A stretch of 64,000 bases of DNA from Candidatus Chryseobacterium colombiense (GTDB lineage: Bacteria; Bacteroidota; Bacteroidia; Flavobacteriales; Weeksellaceae): contig CP119310.1 in NCBI GenBank assembly GCA_029203185.1, positions 1,736,001 through 1,800,000 on the forward strand, given 5' to 3'. Every line of letters starts with the position of its first letter. Position 1 is the first letter of the stretch. This document shows, one piece after another, positions 1 through 8,835 of the stretch. The notes below the pieces were generated by a model. It saw only the letters and a list, made by a program, of their open reading frames with translations, was not told the DNA's origin and did not search any database. Both the position numbers and the translations under genes were made by a program.

Positions 1-1503
1 ACACAATTCAGGATTATCCCTGATAATATTCAGATTGTCATCATTAGATCCACTAGCTTTAAGTCCCATATTATGTGAACCAGTTATTAATATCGGATTA
101 TCACCGAACGGATCGATGAGTACTATTTTACTATGGATGGTTACAGAAGGCTTGGGGAGTTCTTTTTTCCAGAAGCCAAAATCTTCTTTTAAATTTTCAG
201 GTGTGGTCGCAAATAAAAAGCTTCCGCTTTGTTTCTTACCTTTATCCACAAATTGGATAGTTGGATCATCTTTACCACCTGGATCAGTGTTAATGACCCC
301 ATGAATTAAAGGGGCATTCTCCTCCTTGGCACGCTCATAGATCTTATGATATAAGACAGCGCTTTTGAGATTTCCAGGCTTGAACATTAGGAACAGGATC
401 CCGTCCTTGGCATTATCGATCAGCTGCATTGCCTCTTCCATATCTGCAGCTTTTTTTGTTGGGGTAAACCAGGTCTCTATTTTTCCGGTCTTATTGCTTT
501 TAGGTGTGGCATTAAATGCTTTGAATGCTTGTCCATATAAGCCAATCCCGTTTTGGTCGCAATCTTCTTTTATTTTCTGCCACTCCTGAAAATAGTAATC
601 TGAAACTTCCTTATCCTCTATAACCACAGCATTGTTGACCTGAGTAAATAGCCCATTGTGAGTCCAGTTTGTACTGCCCATCAGAACTTTGTACGGTTCA
701 TAATTTTCGCCATTTTTCTTTGCCAAAATTGCAAATTTATTGTGTGCGAAGTGGGGAGAACGGACAATTCTCCGTATAAGATTAGTTTTATCCAATTTAT
801 CCGCATTTTCTTTCTGGGGATCTAAATCTTTATCACCAAATGCCCCATTTGCAAGAATGATGTTTGCCCTTTTACCGATTGCATTTAATTTTTTAATCAA
901 TACAGCATCGTTCAGTTCATATAACGCTGCAAAAAGATGGATATCTTCGTTTCCATTTATGCAAGGTTCATCAAGAAAACGGTAAATTGCATTGAGCAAT
1001 TCCCCTCCCATTAATTTTCGGAGCGGAGATTTCTCATTATTTAGATGTTGGTCCAACGTTTTTTTTCGCTCCTTTTCTGGTAAATTTATCAATTTTCGAG
1101 AAACAAATTGCGACGAAACAAGCCCTCTATTAAAAAATGCATCTGTTGGCTTGGCCTTTAAGGTAACCCAATTGCTCCAGTCACTTATATTATTCCCATC
1201 CTGGACAAGATTGTTCTCTTGGTCAATCATAGGAATAACCCTGTATCTTACAGTATCACCGCTATCAACCAGATAATCCGTCCACATATATTTCTGGATG
1301 GGCCATAAGGTTGTATTCTTCATTTCAAAGTCTATATGTGGTTCATCTTCAAAACCAACACTGGATTTGACCCAGGAAAGCTGCGAAGTACCATTAACTT
1401 CCTTCTCCCTCTGAATGGCAAAACCTAAACAATTATCTATTTTAGGATATTTCCAGATGATTTCAACATCATCACTGTTGCAGATTGCTTTAATAATTCT
1501 CAT
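1..1503 (-). CDS. Phospholipase D-like (double HKD) protein, C terminus cut by window edge
   Basis: Read on the minus strand from the ATG at 1501-1503, the frame stays open to base 1, giving 501 visible residues. Residues 1-117 look like a fibronectin type III-type beta domain. Two HKD half-sites follow: H254-x-K256 with GSTN at 276-279, and H457-x-K459 with D464 and GSHN at 475-478. This is the signature of the phospholipase D superfamily, which cleaves phosphodiester bonds in lipids or nucleic acids through a covalent histidine intermediate. No signal peptide is visible, so the product is either cytoplasmic or exported by a non-Sec route. The substrate cannot be told from the motifs. It is divergent from the secreted gene pair at 1744-6347 across a 240-bp gap. 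The C terminus lies outside the window. Confidence 0.88.
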   Translation of the reverse strand, partial: MRIIKAICNSDDVEIIWKYPKIDNCLGFAIQREKEVNGTSQLSWVKSSVGFEDEPHIDFEMKNTTLWPIQKYMWTDYLVDSGDTVRYRVIPMIDQENNLVQDGNNISDWSNWVTLKAKPTDAFFNRGLVSSQFVSRKLINLPEKERKKTLDQHLNNEKSPLRKLMGGELLNAIYRFLDEPCINGNEDIHLFAALYELNDAVLIKKLNAIGKRANIILANGAFGDKDLDPQKENADKLDKTNLIRRIVRSPHFAHNKFAILAKKNGENYEPYKVLMGSTNWTHNGLFTQVNNAVVIEDKEVSDYYFQEWQKIKEDCDQNGIGLYGQAFKAFNATPKSNKTGKIETWFTPTKKAADMEEAMQLIDNAKDGILFLMFKPGNLKSAVLYHKIYERAKEENAPLIHGVINTDPGGKDDPTIQFVDKGKKQSGSFLFATTPENLKEDFGFWKKELPKPSVTIHSKIVLIDPFGDNPILITGSHNMGLKASGSNDDNLNIIRDNPELC

Positions 1504-1743
1504 AATCAGGTTTTTAGCTCCCTAAATTTACAGAAAATTTAGATTACAATTCAAAAAAAACATTTTGTTATTGATTTAAAATTTAACATATAACAAACTC
1601 ATATCTAGCAATATTTTGAAAAATCGTTATTTTATCAAACCTCAATTATTTTATTGACCTGAATTGAAAAAAAATGTTAATTTTAAAGTAGATGATTTCA
1701 GCCAGCTGAGTCATAAAAAGCTATTAACCTAAAATCTTAAATT

Positions 1744-3756
1744 ATGAGTTCTTTAATAATTCTATCAAGAACCTTAATATTCTATTGCATAATCTTCTTA
1801 TGTGGAATATTCGGCGTTAAAGGTCAAATTATATCAATTCAGGATAAGGTTATCAATCATGTAATAAATAAAGAAAATGCTAAGGTAATCCAACTTGTGG
1901 ATTCCGCTAAAATAGATGTTCAAAAACCAATTTATCAAAACTTCAGCCTACTAGATATTTCTCTATTATGTAATAATGAGGTTCTTACTCAGGATTTATT
2001 GGATCGAACTAAAGATCTGAACCAAAACATCTATCATACTTCTGTTTTCGTAGGAAACCCTGTAAATATAAAAGCAGCATTAAACAAGATGAATTCGGAT
2101 GAAATTGATGATTATCTGGAATATGATCTTTTAAGTCCTATAACAGAAGCTTCAAGATTATCGATCGTTGAGGTGATAGCAAATAGAACTCCTGAAGATT
2201 CCATCGATTTTGATATAGAATATAGAAATCCTGATCAAAAGAGTATTGATTATCTGATTGAAAAATTGAATATTACATTTCCAAATGACCAAATGATAAA
2301 AGCTCTAGCTGAATACACTTTAGAATCTATACTGGAACTGGATCTCAAGAATAATTCAACAGATTGGCTACTCAAAAAATATCTTGTCAATGGGGATCTT
2401 AAAGGAAAACTCGAAGAAGGTGATAAATTTGCCAATTTAGCCTTGGAAACGAACAATAGAGCTATTTTTGAGATTTTGGCGAAAAATGGATATGCACCAA
2501 ATTTAGATGTAATTAAAATCAATAAAGTTGAAGACAAAGACTTTCTGCTTGGACTGATGGTAAAAAAACAATTGATTGATCTTGATCCTCAAGGCAAAGC
2601 CTTAACTATTAACAGGTCTTGGAAATTACCCGATACAAGAATTACAATACCAGGACCTAATGAAAATGATAAAAAATTTGATCAAATTGTAAAGACTAAC
2701 GCAGCAAACGACGCCGTTTTCGGAAATACTTCGATCTTAATGCAAGGCACAATAGTACCTTTTACACTTCAGATTTTTGATTCAAAACCTGCAAAAATGT
2801 CCAGAGTGCTTTTTGACCTTAACCTTAAAAGAATCGAACATTTTAGCGGTTGGGACAAACAGTTCAAAATATCCATACCCAAATCAGATACATTAAGCTG
2901 GGGAGCTTACCATACAGTTAGAGTAAAAAATTTAGGTACCAGTTCTGAAGGAAATGATCTGGGATCGAATAAATTATTTGTATATAGAGAAGGAGTTATT
3001 ATTGATACCATTTATGAAGGAGGCGAAAGCGATTTTAGTAGAGCAGTTGGTCGATTGGATGTATATAGTACAATGGACTTACATACTGCCTTTGGGTTAA
3101 AAATTATATATGCACACGAGGAGCACAAAAAATTACCGTCCTGTAATATTGAAACAAGGCTGAATCTGTACCAAAAGATTTTGGGAGCTATGAAAGCCCA
3201 AAAAGATATTTCCCGTGGTCAAGGTATAGTACATGACGCTACTACGGCAAGAAGACTATATTCAGAACAACTCCTTGAAGCAAGAGCTCCAGATGTTGTA
3301 AATGGAGAACTTCGACAAGCGATGAAAAGCCTTGCAGAACAATCTTATTTTAACAGTAGTTTTACCAATTATGTCTATCAACTTATTTTAGATTCTGATG
3401 TTCCTGATGCACTAGACCCTTTCCTATCAAGCTCTGATCAACAAGTCCGACAACAGGCTGAAAAACTAGCAAGTGCAATCGATAAAAAGGATGAAGCATT
3501 GAAGATTCTAGAATCTGAAAATATAAATAATTATCTAGCCAAAATTAGTCAGGTAAAAGGACTTATCTATGAACTGGCCCAGTATTGCTCAAAAGAAAAA
3601 CTAGGCAAATACTTAAATGATAATATTATGAGTTTAAGCTCCGGATTAAGAAAATCCTTTCAGGAAAATTCTAAGAACAGCCTAGCTCTATTATCTGTCA
3701 AAAAGGAAGATTTAGATGGAAAGGGTGAAATGATTTTAAATTTTTTAAGCTTATGA
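1744..3756 (+). CDS. Large secreted protein with ankyrin-like repeats, function unknown
   Basis: 670 residues. An N-terminal hydrophobic segment ending near residue 27 (GVKGQ) looks like a Sec signal peptide, so the protein is exported. Residues about 30-270 are paired helices with ankyrin-like spacing, such as LLDISLLCNN and FANLALETNNRAIFEILAKN. The middle, about 290-450, is richer in beta strands. The last 200 residues are again helical and HEAT-like. I do not recognise a catalytic motif or a named family. The stop codon overlaps the start of the next gene (ATGA, 3753-3756), so the two are almost certainly translated together. The neighbouring divergent gene encodes a phospholipase D-fold protein. 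A role in binding or scaffolding is inferred from the repeats only. Confidence 0.82.
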   Translation: MSSLIILSRTLIFYCIIFLCGIFGVKGQIISIQDKVINHVINKENAKVIQLVDSAKIDVQKPIYQNFSLLDISLLCNNEVLTQDLLDRTKDLNQNIYHTSVFVGNPVNIKAALNKMNSDEIDDYLEYDLLSPITEASRLSIVEVIANRTPEDSIDFDIEYRNPDQKSIDYLIEKLNITFPNDQMIKALAEYTLESILELDLKNNSTDWLLKKYLVNGDLKGKLEEGDKFANLALETNNRAIFEILAKNGYAPNLDVIKINKVEDKDFLLGLMVKKQLIDLDPQGKALTINRSWKLPDTRITIPGPNENDKKFDQIVKTNAANDAVFGNTSILMQGTIVPFTLQIFDSKPAKMSRVLFDLNLKRIEHFSGWDKQFKISIPKSDTLSWGAYHTVRVKNLGTSSEGNDLGSNKLFVYREGVIIDTIYEGGESDFSRAVGRLDVYSTMDLHTAFGLKIIYAHEEHKKLPSCNIETRLNLYQKILGAMKAQKDISRGQGIVHDATTARRLYSEQLLEARAPDVVNGELRQAMKSLAEQSYFNSSFTNYVYQLILDSDVPDALDPFLSSSDQQVRQQAEKLASAIDKKDEALKILESENINNYLAKISQVKGLIYELAQYCSKEKLGKYLNDNIMSLSSGLRKSFQENSKNSLALLSVKKEDLDGKGEMILNFLSL

Positions 3757-6347
3757 AATTCTTAGTATCCTTCCTATTTCTCTTAATTTACGTCCCAACT
3801 TATTCCCAAACTGAATACACGTTTGGGAGTGATATGATGGATTTTGTAAAGAAAGATGCATACAAACTTTCTTATGACCAGCTTACGCCTGATTTTACAG
3901 GAAGATCGCTAAATGGTTTCCAAATTACATTGGATAAAGCCAGAGATAATGCCAATAAAACTTATGCGGTACTTTCTGATGCGAGTAACCAATTGCATAA
4001 AAATGTAGGGTTGGTAACCTTATTAAAAAACTCACTTTCCAATCCGAATAGTACTTTATCAGCTTCCCAAATAGCTGAATTAGCTTCGGCTGTCAGTTTT
4101 ACAAAAGATCTTTGTTTTAAACTTTCTCAGCAACAGGAAATGACAAAAGTGTCCATACAAAATTTAAAAAGTTTAGATCAGACTTTAGATTTTGTTTCAT
4201 TTAAAAATCTTGAACTCGATAAGGTTCCCTATTTTTTTATAATGAACTCAATTGGAGGGACGAAGCCGGATTTTCAAATGTCCATCAGTGTATCGGTTTC
4301 GCAAACAGAAGGTGGGCAGGAAAATGAGAATGCAACCAATATGGGCTTTTTTCTATTCGACATCTATAACTCCTATGTGGATGATAAAAATTATAAAAAG
4401 CAAGCCAAAAAATATCAAGAGGCTCTTGACTTATTACCATCAAAACTGCCTTCTGACACGACTTGCTTTAGAATTTACAAAACAACATTTGAAACTGTCA
4501 AAAAACTATATCAAGAAGAACATACTAGTCTAAAATCCCATGTAGATTCTTTAGATCAAAACATCCATTCTGCTTACATCGCCCTTCAAAACTATAGGGA
4601 ATTTTTTGAAACAAGCTTGCTCGATGATAGGGTAAAATCTGGATTTAATTCTGTAAACCTAAACTCCTTTTCACCAGAATCATTATTCTATATCAGTAAA
4701 AGAGCAAGAGAAATTATGCAATCTCGAACCTATGTTACTAATCTCAAAAATCAAGTCACTTACAATAATAAAAGTTTAGAGACGGCTATCACTTTGGACA
4801 ACATTCAGAATATTTGTAAAAACATGGAAGAGGTTGTTAAAAACACTAAGTCTGAACCGTTATATCACCCACTTAATAAGCATCTGGACAATCATTTAAA
4901 ATTTTTCAAAGACAATCAAACCTTTGCTGAAAATCAATTAAAGAATAAAATCCAAATTGAAAATGGGATTCAAAATAAAATGGCTATTAACGATCAGTTA
5001 TTATTGGGCTTAACAAATGAGTTAGCATTGTTGGAAGTGGGATCTTATGTCCAAAATAATAATCTAAAATTAAGCGCTTATTATGATGATGGATTAAGTT
5101 TGGCACTTAAATGGCCATTTTCCACTGGTGCAACTCCTGTACAAGACAATTATTCAACATCTGGTTCTGGGGTTTGGGAAAGAGGTACTGATGGCGCATT
5201 TATTCGAGATAGTAGAAATCCAGGGCAAGGTCAAATTGGAAAGACAAGAACAAACCTGATGGAAAGGACAAAAGATGTTGTTAAAAACTCTGCTGAAGCC
5301 ACAAAAATTGCCTTTTCTAACCAAGGATTAAGAAATACAGAAATTATAAAACAAAATGTAAAAGTTGCTGAGGTAAATAAAAATATAAAGGTTTCTAAAG
5401 TTGCTCTGCCCAAGATAAAGATAGAATTTGATTTACCGACTTATAAATGGGAGGTTCTGTCTTCCGTAGAAGATAAGTTACTCCATCCTGGCACCTTGGA
5501 AAGCCAAATAGATCGGGAAGATAAACAAACCGAAGAATTCTTAAAATCAGAAACGATAACTTGGAATCCCGGTGAAAAAAACCAATATAAAAATAAGTCA
5601 AAAGAATATTTACGATATGCAAAAGCATTGGAACTGGGGGGATTTGAAGGTATGTCAAATGCAATGTTAACAGCAGCATCGGCAATGAGGATCGAGAAAA
5701 GTGGAAACTTAAACGAAGCTCCCAATCTACCATCCTTCGATATTCCTTTTATTCCTTATCTGCCTTATGTTCCGACTGATGTTAAAAGAATTTCCGAAAG
5801 AAATCTCAACTATGCTATCATGGATGAAAAACTCGGCGATAAATGTTTATGGTTTAAAGCAGCCTCATTAGTAACAAGTGCAACTGAATTAGGCGTAATT
5901 GAATATGTGGAGGATATTAATGATAATTTAGGGGATGTATTTTCATTTAAACCTACTTTACAATTTCTTAAAGGCGGAAATGAGTTTCTTTATGTCGGAA
6001 ACATTCAAAATGGTACTTCTATTATTAATGGTGAATTAACAGGTAGCTTCGTCACTCCTAATGGCAAAACTGTCATACTGGATGGATTAACAGGTAAACA
6101 GCTCGACTATGCGCTTGTTGAATTTGAGCAGTCAAAAATTCAAGAATATATCGGAATATTTAAAAATACAAATCCTAATCTAAATATGATTTCAATATTT
6201 GCCGATATAAATAGTTCAATGCAAACTAATCTGCACAGAGAAGAAATTAGATCAGCTATGTTTGTAGGATTCAATTTTGCTGACTATAATGATCGGGTAA
6301 AATTAGGACAAAGGATCATTGATATCCTATATGATAAGAAACCATAA
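3753..6347 (+). CDS. Large secreted helical protein, function unknown
   Basis: 864 residues. A signal peptide is evident at residues 1-19 (MKFLVSFLFLLIYVPTYSQ), pointing to the periplasm or outer membrane. The body is mostly helical and probably forms coiled coils, with long polar heptad-like stretches at about 45-170 and 200-420. It is followed by a low-complexity region rich in G, S and T (about 445-500) and a mixed alpha/beta C terminus. No family or active site is recognised. Its start overlaps the previous gene's stop by four bases, which indicates translational coupling and probably joint function. No beta-barrel pattern and no type IX C-terminal sorting signal are obvious. Confidence 0.82.
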   Translation: MKFLVSFLFLLIYVPTYSQTEYTFGSDMMDFVKKDAYKLSYDQLTPDFTGRSLNGFQITLDKARDNANKTYAVLSDASNQLHKNVGLVTLLKNSLSNPNSTLSASQIAELASAVSFTKDLCFKLSQQQEMTKVSIQNLKSLDQTLDFVSFKNLELDKVPYFFIMNSIGGTKPDFQMSISVSVSQTEGGQENENATNMGFFLFDIYNSYVDDKNYKKQAKKYQEALDLLPSKLPSDTTCFRIYKTTFETVKKLYQEEHTSLKSHVDSLDQNIHSAYIALQNYREFFETSLLDDRVKSGFNSVNLNSFSPESLFYISKRAREIMQSRTYVTNLKNQVTYNNKSLETAITLDNIQNICKNMEEVVKNTKSEPLYHPLNKHLDNHLKFFKDNQTFAENQLKNKIQIENGIQNKMAINDQLLLGLTNELALLEVGSYVQNNNLKLSAYYDDGLSLALKWPFSTGATPVQDNYSTSGSGVWERGTDGAFIRDSRNPGQGQIGKTRTNLMERTKDVVKNSAEATKIAFSNQGLRNTEIIKQNVKVAEVNKNIKVSKVALPKIKIEFDLPTYKWEVLSSVEDKLLHPGTLESQIDREDKQTEEFLKSETITWNPGEKNQYKNKSKEYLRYAKALELGGFEGMSNAMLTAASAMRIEKSGNLNEAPNLPSFDIPFIPYLPYVPTDVKRISERNLNYAIMDEKLGDKCLWFKAASLVTSATELGVIEYVEDINDNLGDVFSFKPTLQFLKGGNEFLYVGNIQNGTSIINGELTGSFVTPNGKTVILDGLTGKQLDYALVEFEQSKIQEYIGIFKNTNPNLNMISIFADINSSMQTNLHREEIRSAMFVGFNFADYNDRVKLGQRIIDILYDKKP

Positions 6348-6492
6348 AAGCCTCTAAATTTTACTTATATAAAAATATATTGAAGATTTAAAATCATTGG
6401 ATTTATTCACAGCGAACTGAAACCTAAAAAATTGATGGTGATGCAATTATCCTCTACACTAAACCTATCCTTGAAACTTAGATCATCAAATA

Positions 6493-6891
6493 CTAATGTT
6501 TTGCCGAATTATCCTTTGACATATCACTCTTTATCTTCTCTCGGTGCAGCGTTCCCCATTTTGATAAAGCACCAACAACTTCCTCCAACGTTTCACTATA
6601 CGGAAGTAGTTCATAAGTAATAGAAACCGGGTATCCTACGGAAACCTTTTTGATAATAAATCCATTCATTTCCAGTTCCTTAAGCTCACTGGAGAGAACT
6701 CTTGCTGAGATCCCTTTCACCATTCGCTGTAGCTCTGTAAACCGATTATTACCCCTTGCCATCGCAATGATGATCATGAGTTTCCATTTTCCTCCAATGG
6801 CATACATGGCATCACTTACCGAAGCCAGTAGTTTGTGGCAATCATCGGAAAATTCCTTACTATTCTGAACAGGTTCTATCTTCTCTTTCAT
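6493..6891 (-). CDS. HxlR-family winged-helix transcriptional regulator
   Basis: 132 residues, the usual HxlR size. The sequence contains the family core: a conserved GGKWKLMIIIAM segment at about 33-44, then RFTELQRMVKGISARVLSSELKEL as the recognition region, and a wing ending in ITYELLPYSETL. There is one cysteine near the N terminus (C19), which in this family can act as a redox or electrophile sensor. The gene is divergent from a SnoaL-like/DoxX-like pair at 7064-7886, and the shared 172-bp region carries an inverted repeat. The natural inference is that it controls itself and that pair. The inducer is unknown. Confidence 0.9.
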   Translation of the reverse strand: MKEKIEPVQNSKEFSDDCHKLLASVSDAMYAIGGKWKLMIIIAMARGNNRFTELQRMVKGISARVLSSELKELEMNGFIIKKVSVGYPVSITYELLPYSETLEEVVGALSKWGTLHREKIKSDMSKDNSAKH

Positions 6892-6926
6892 ACTTACTAC
6901 TATAATATTACTTCCTAACCTTTAGG

Positions 6927-6946
6927 TAACAACTAATAAATTGTTA
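6927..6946. promoter_or_regulatory. Candidate HxlR operator and promoter between divergent genes
   Basis: A perfect 6-bp inverted repeat TAACAA/TTGTTA with an 8-bp spacer lies at 6927-6932 and 6941-6946, centred between the HxlR gene and the SnoaL-like gene. A Bacteroidota -7 box, TAATTTTG, follows at 6959-6966 on the plus strand. Binding by the neighbouring HxlR protein is inferred from position and symmetry. Confidence 0.5.
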
Positions 6947-7063
6947 GCAAATATACGGTAATTTTGTCAAACAAACAGGAGCTAAAAAGCAATCTTCAAT
7001 TTGCAAAACAATTGATCCTGTGCTTATTAAAAATAATTTTTAAACAATAAAACAAACAGAATT

Positions 7064-7504
7064 ATGTCATTAGAGAATTTGAAAACAAGACAGGAATTAA
7101 GGGATTTAGTAGATGCTTATGCCTATTTAGGTGATGATAAAAAGTTAGATGAACAGATGGAATTATTTACTCCAGATGCTACCTATAAAGTCTATATGAA
7201 CGGGATCGAGGTGGCCAGTACAACCGGAACAGAAACATTGAAAAAGGAATTTAGCATACATGCAGCAGAGGTTAAAACCTATTTCACCTTAAATGGGCAG
7301 CATACAGTAAAAATAGATGGAAATAATGCTACAGGAATTTCTTTTTCACAGCTTAAAATGATCAGGGAAAATGAAGGGAAAGATATTGTCACAGATTACA
7401 GCGTAAAGTATGAAGACGTTTATATCAATCAAAACGGTAAATGGCTAATAAAAGAACGTATTGGACATTTTCTAATAATCGAGACTAGAACACTAAACAA
7501 TTGA
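7064..7504 (+). CDS. SnoaL-like / NTF2-fold protein
   Basis: 146 residues with the alpha+beta cone layout of the SnoaL/nuclear transport factor 2 superfamily: an N-terminal helix pair (LKTRQELRDLVDAYAYLGDD), a metal-free ligand pocket strand (LFTPDATYKVYM), and a C-terminal sheet ending in GKWLIKERIGHFLII. Members of this fold include small isomerases, hydratases and ligand-binding proteins. The substrate here is unknown. It is cytoplasmic, with no signal peptide. It lies 22 bp upstream of a DoxX-like gene and is divergent from an HxlR regulator, an arrangement typical of small stress-inducible units. Confidence 0.85.
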   Translation: MSLENLKTRQELRDLVDAYAYLGDDKKLDEQMELFTPDATYKVYMNGIEVASTTGTETLKKEFSIHAAEVKTYFTLNGQHTVKIDGNNATGISFSQLKMIRENEGKDIVTDYSVKYEDVYINQNGKWLIKERIGHFLIIETRTLNN

Positions 7505-7526
7505 TCGTTAAAATCAAGTAGCTAAA

Positions 7527-7886
7527 ATGAAAACAAATAAAATCATCACTACTTCGCTGACTGTACTCGTAGGAATAATGGTTATTACAAGTGGTCTAAT
7601 GAAAGCTATTCATTTGCCCTGGTCTGTCGCTGGTCTGGTTAAATTCAATTTGCCAAATTCTGCCACAGTACTTGGATTAATGGAAATGTCATTTGCTATT
7701 CTTTTTCTAATTCCAAAAACGATGCGTATCGGCTTTATCTTGCTGAGCTGCTATTTTGCAGGTGCAATGGCAACAGAATTATCCCATGACGGTTCAATGC
7801 TTAATCCTGGAATTCCTTTAGCCTTGATTTGGGTTACAACATTTTTAAAAGACCGATCCTTATTTTTGGGACCTTTGAATCGTTAA
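7527..7886 (+). CDS. DoxX-like membrane protein
   Basis: 119 residues with four hydrophobic segments, the layout of DoxX-like proteins. It has the typical early motif GLMKAIHLPWSVAGL and a second helix beginning GLMEMSFAILFLIP. DoxX-family proteins are small inner-membrane proteins often linked to quinone or thiol redox chemistry, but no reaction can be assigned here. It is probably cotranscribed with the SnoaL-like gene 22 bp upstream and is thereby under the divergent HxlR regulator. Confidence 0.82.
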   Translation: MKTNKIITTSLTVLVGIMVITSGLMKAIHLPWSVAGLVKFNLPNSATVLGLMEMSFAILFLIPKTMRIGFILLSCYFAGAMATELSHDGSMLNPGIPLALIWVTTFLKDRSLFLGPLNR

Positions 7887-8022
7887 AATCGGCCTTGGAG
7901 GATGAAGTATTAATCATACTATATAACCTTAACAACAGGATCTTATATTATGTAAGATTCTGTTTTTGTATTAAACAAAATTAAATTCAGCTAATCTATT
8001 TGCAATAAAAAATCCTATCTTT

Positions 8023-8044
8023 ATCTACCTACTAGTAGATAGAT
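8023..8044. promoter_or_regulatory. Palindromic operator abutting a tetR start codon
   Basis: A 22-bp palindrome centred on ACTAGT (8031-8036) has only one unpaired position pair (8028/8039). It ends two bases before the ATG at 8046. Its position implies that the TetR protein encoded directly downstream binds here and represses its own transcription, or blocks ribosome access if the transcript starts upstream. Confidence 0.6.
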
Positions 8045-8045
8045 T

Positions 8046-8756
8046 ATGACAACAAAAGAGAAAATAGTCAATACAGCAGCAGAGTTGTTATCCAACAATG
8101 GTTTTAATGCTTTCAGTTTCCATGACATTGCAAACGAAATCGGAATTAAAACTTCTTCCATACATTATTATTTCCCGACCAAATCAGACCTTATCATCGA
8201 AATAATACATTATTCTCAAAATATTCAAACTGCTTTATTTGAAACAATATCGGAGAAGAAGCCACAGGAAAAACTTTCTCTACTGATCGACTTTTATGTG
8301 GATTTAGCAGATAAAGGCCAGATGTGCCCAATTGTTTCTATTTCCTCGGATATGAACGATATAGACCCAAATATCAAATTGGAAGTAGGGAAATTTTATG
8401 ATTTTCTTGCTGATTGGCTTACATCGGTAATTGTAGAAGGAATAACCAAAAATCACTTTGTAACTGCGCAAGAGCCGCAAGATAAATCCATGGAAATCTT
8501 GAACATTCTGGCCATGTTACCTATTTTATCTCGTCTGGGTAAAGGGCGCGAAAGTCTCAATAGTCTTAAGCAGTCTGTTATGGCTAATCTGGTAAATAAA
8601 GATATCTTAGATAATCAAATAAGCTTGCAAGCGCAAGAAATCAAACAACAACAGGAAACTATAGCACATCAAGCAGCGGTTATCGCAGCCCAACAGAAAA
8701 TAATCAATTTATATGAGGCAAATGAAGCTTTAGAAAAGTGGGAACAACAGAAGTAA
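8046..8756 (+). CDS. TetR/AcrR-family regulator with C-terminal coiled coil
   Basis: 236 residues. The N terminus is a TetR helix-turn-helix: KEKIVNTAAELLSNNGFNAF, then DIANEIGIKTSSIHYYFPTK at about 26-46. The ligand domain runs to about residue 185. The last 50 residues are an unusual glutamine-rich heptad region (QEIKQQQETIAHQAAVIAAQ) that most TetR proteins lack and that predicts a coiled coil. A near-perfect palindrome sits directly before the start codon, so autoregulation is likely. It stands alone between a DoxX gene and a convergent reductase gene. Its other targets are unknown. Confidence 0.9.
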   Translation: MTTKEKIVNTAAELLSNNGFNAFSFHDIANEIGIKTSSIHYYFPTKSDLIIEIIHYSQNIQTALFETISEKKPQEKLSLLIDFYVDLADKGQMCPIVSISSDMNDIDPNIKLEVGKFYDFLADWLTSVIVEGITKNHFVTAQEPQDKSMEILNILAMLPILSRLGKGRESLNSLKQSVMANLVNKDILDNQISLQAQEIKQQQETIAHQAAVIAAQQKIINLYEANEALEKWEQQK

Positions 8757-8791
8757 TACTATGTCATATTAGATCAAATCCATAAAAAATA

Positions 8792-8817
8792 GTAGTATTT
8801 TCCTAAGAAAACACTAC
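8792..8817. terminator. Possible bidirectional hairpin between convergent genes
   Basis: GTAGT-A-TTTTC and GAAAA-C-ACTAC pair around a 4-base loop, with one internal mismatch. It sits between the ends of the tetR gene (8756) and the reductase gene (8836), where a shared terminator is expected. The U tract is short. Confidence 0.4.
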
Positions 8818-8835
8818 CAAGAAAACTTCTATAAT

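Noticed and set aside
35..1276. Four open frames on the plus strand at the left edge
   Set aside because: They lie opposite the phospholipase D-fold gene on the minus strand, whose HKD motifs show that it is the real coding frame.
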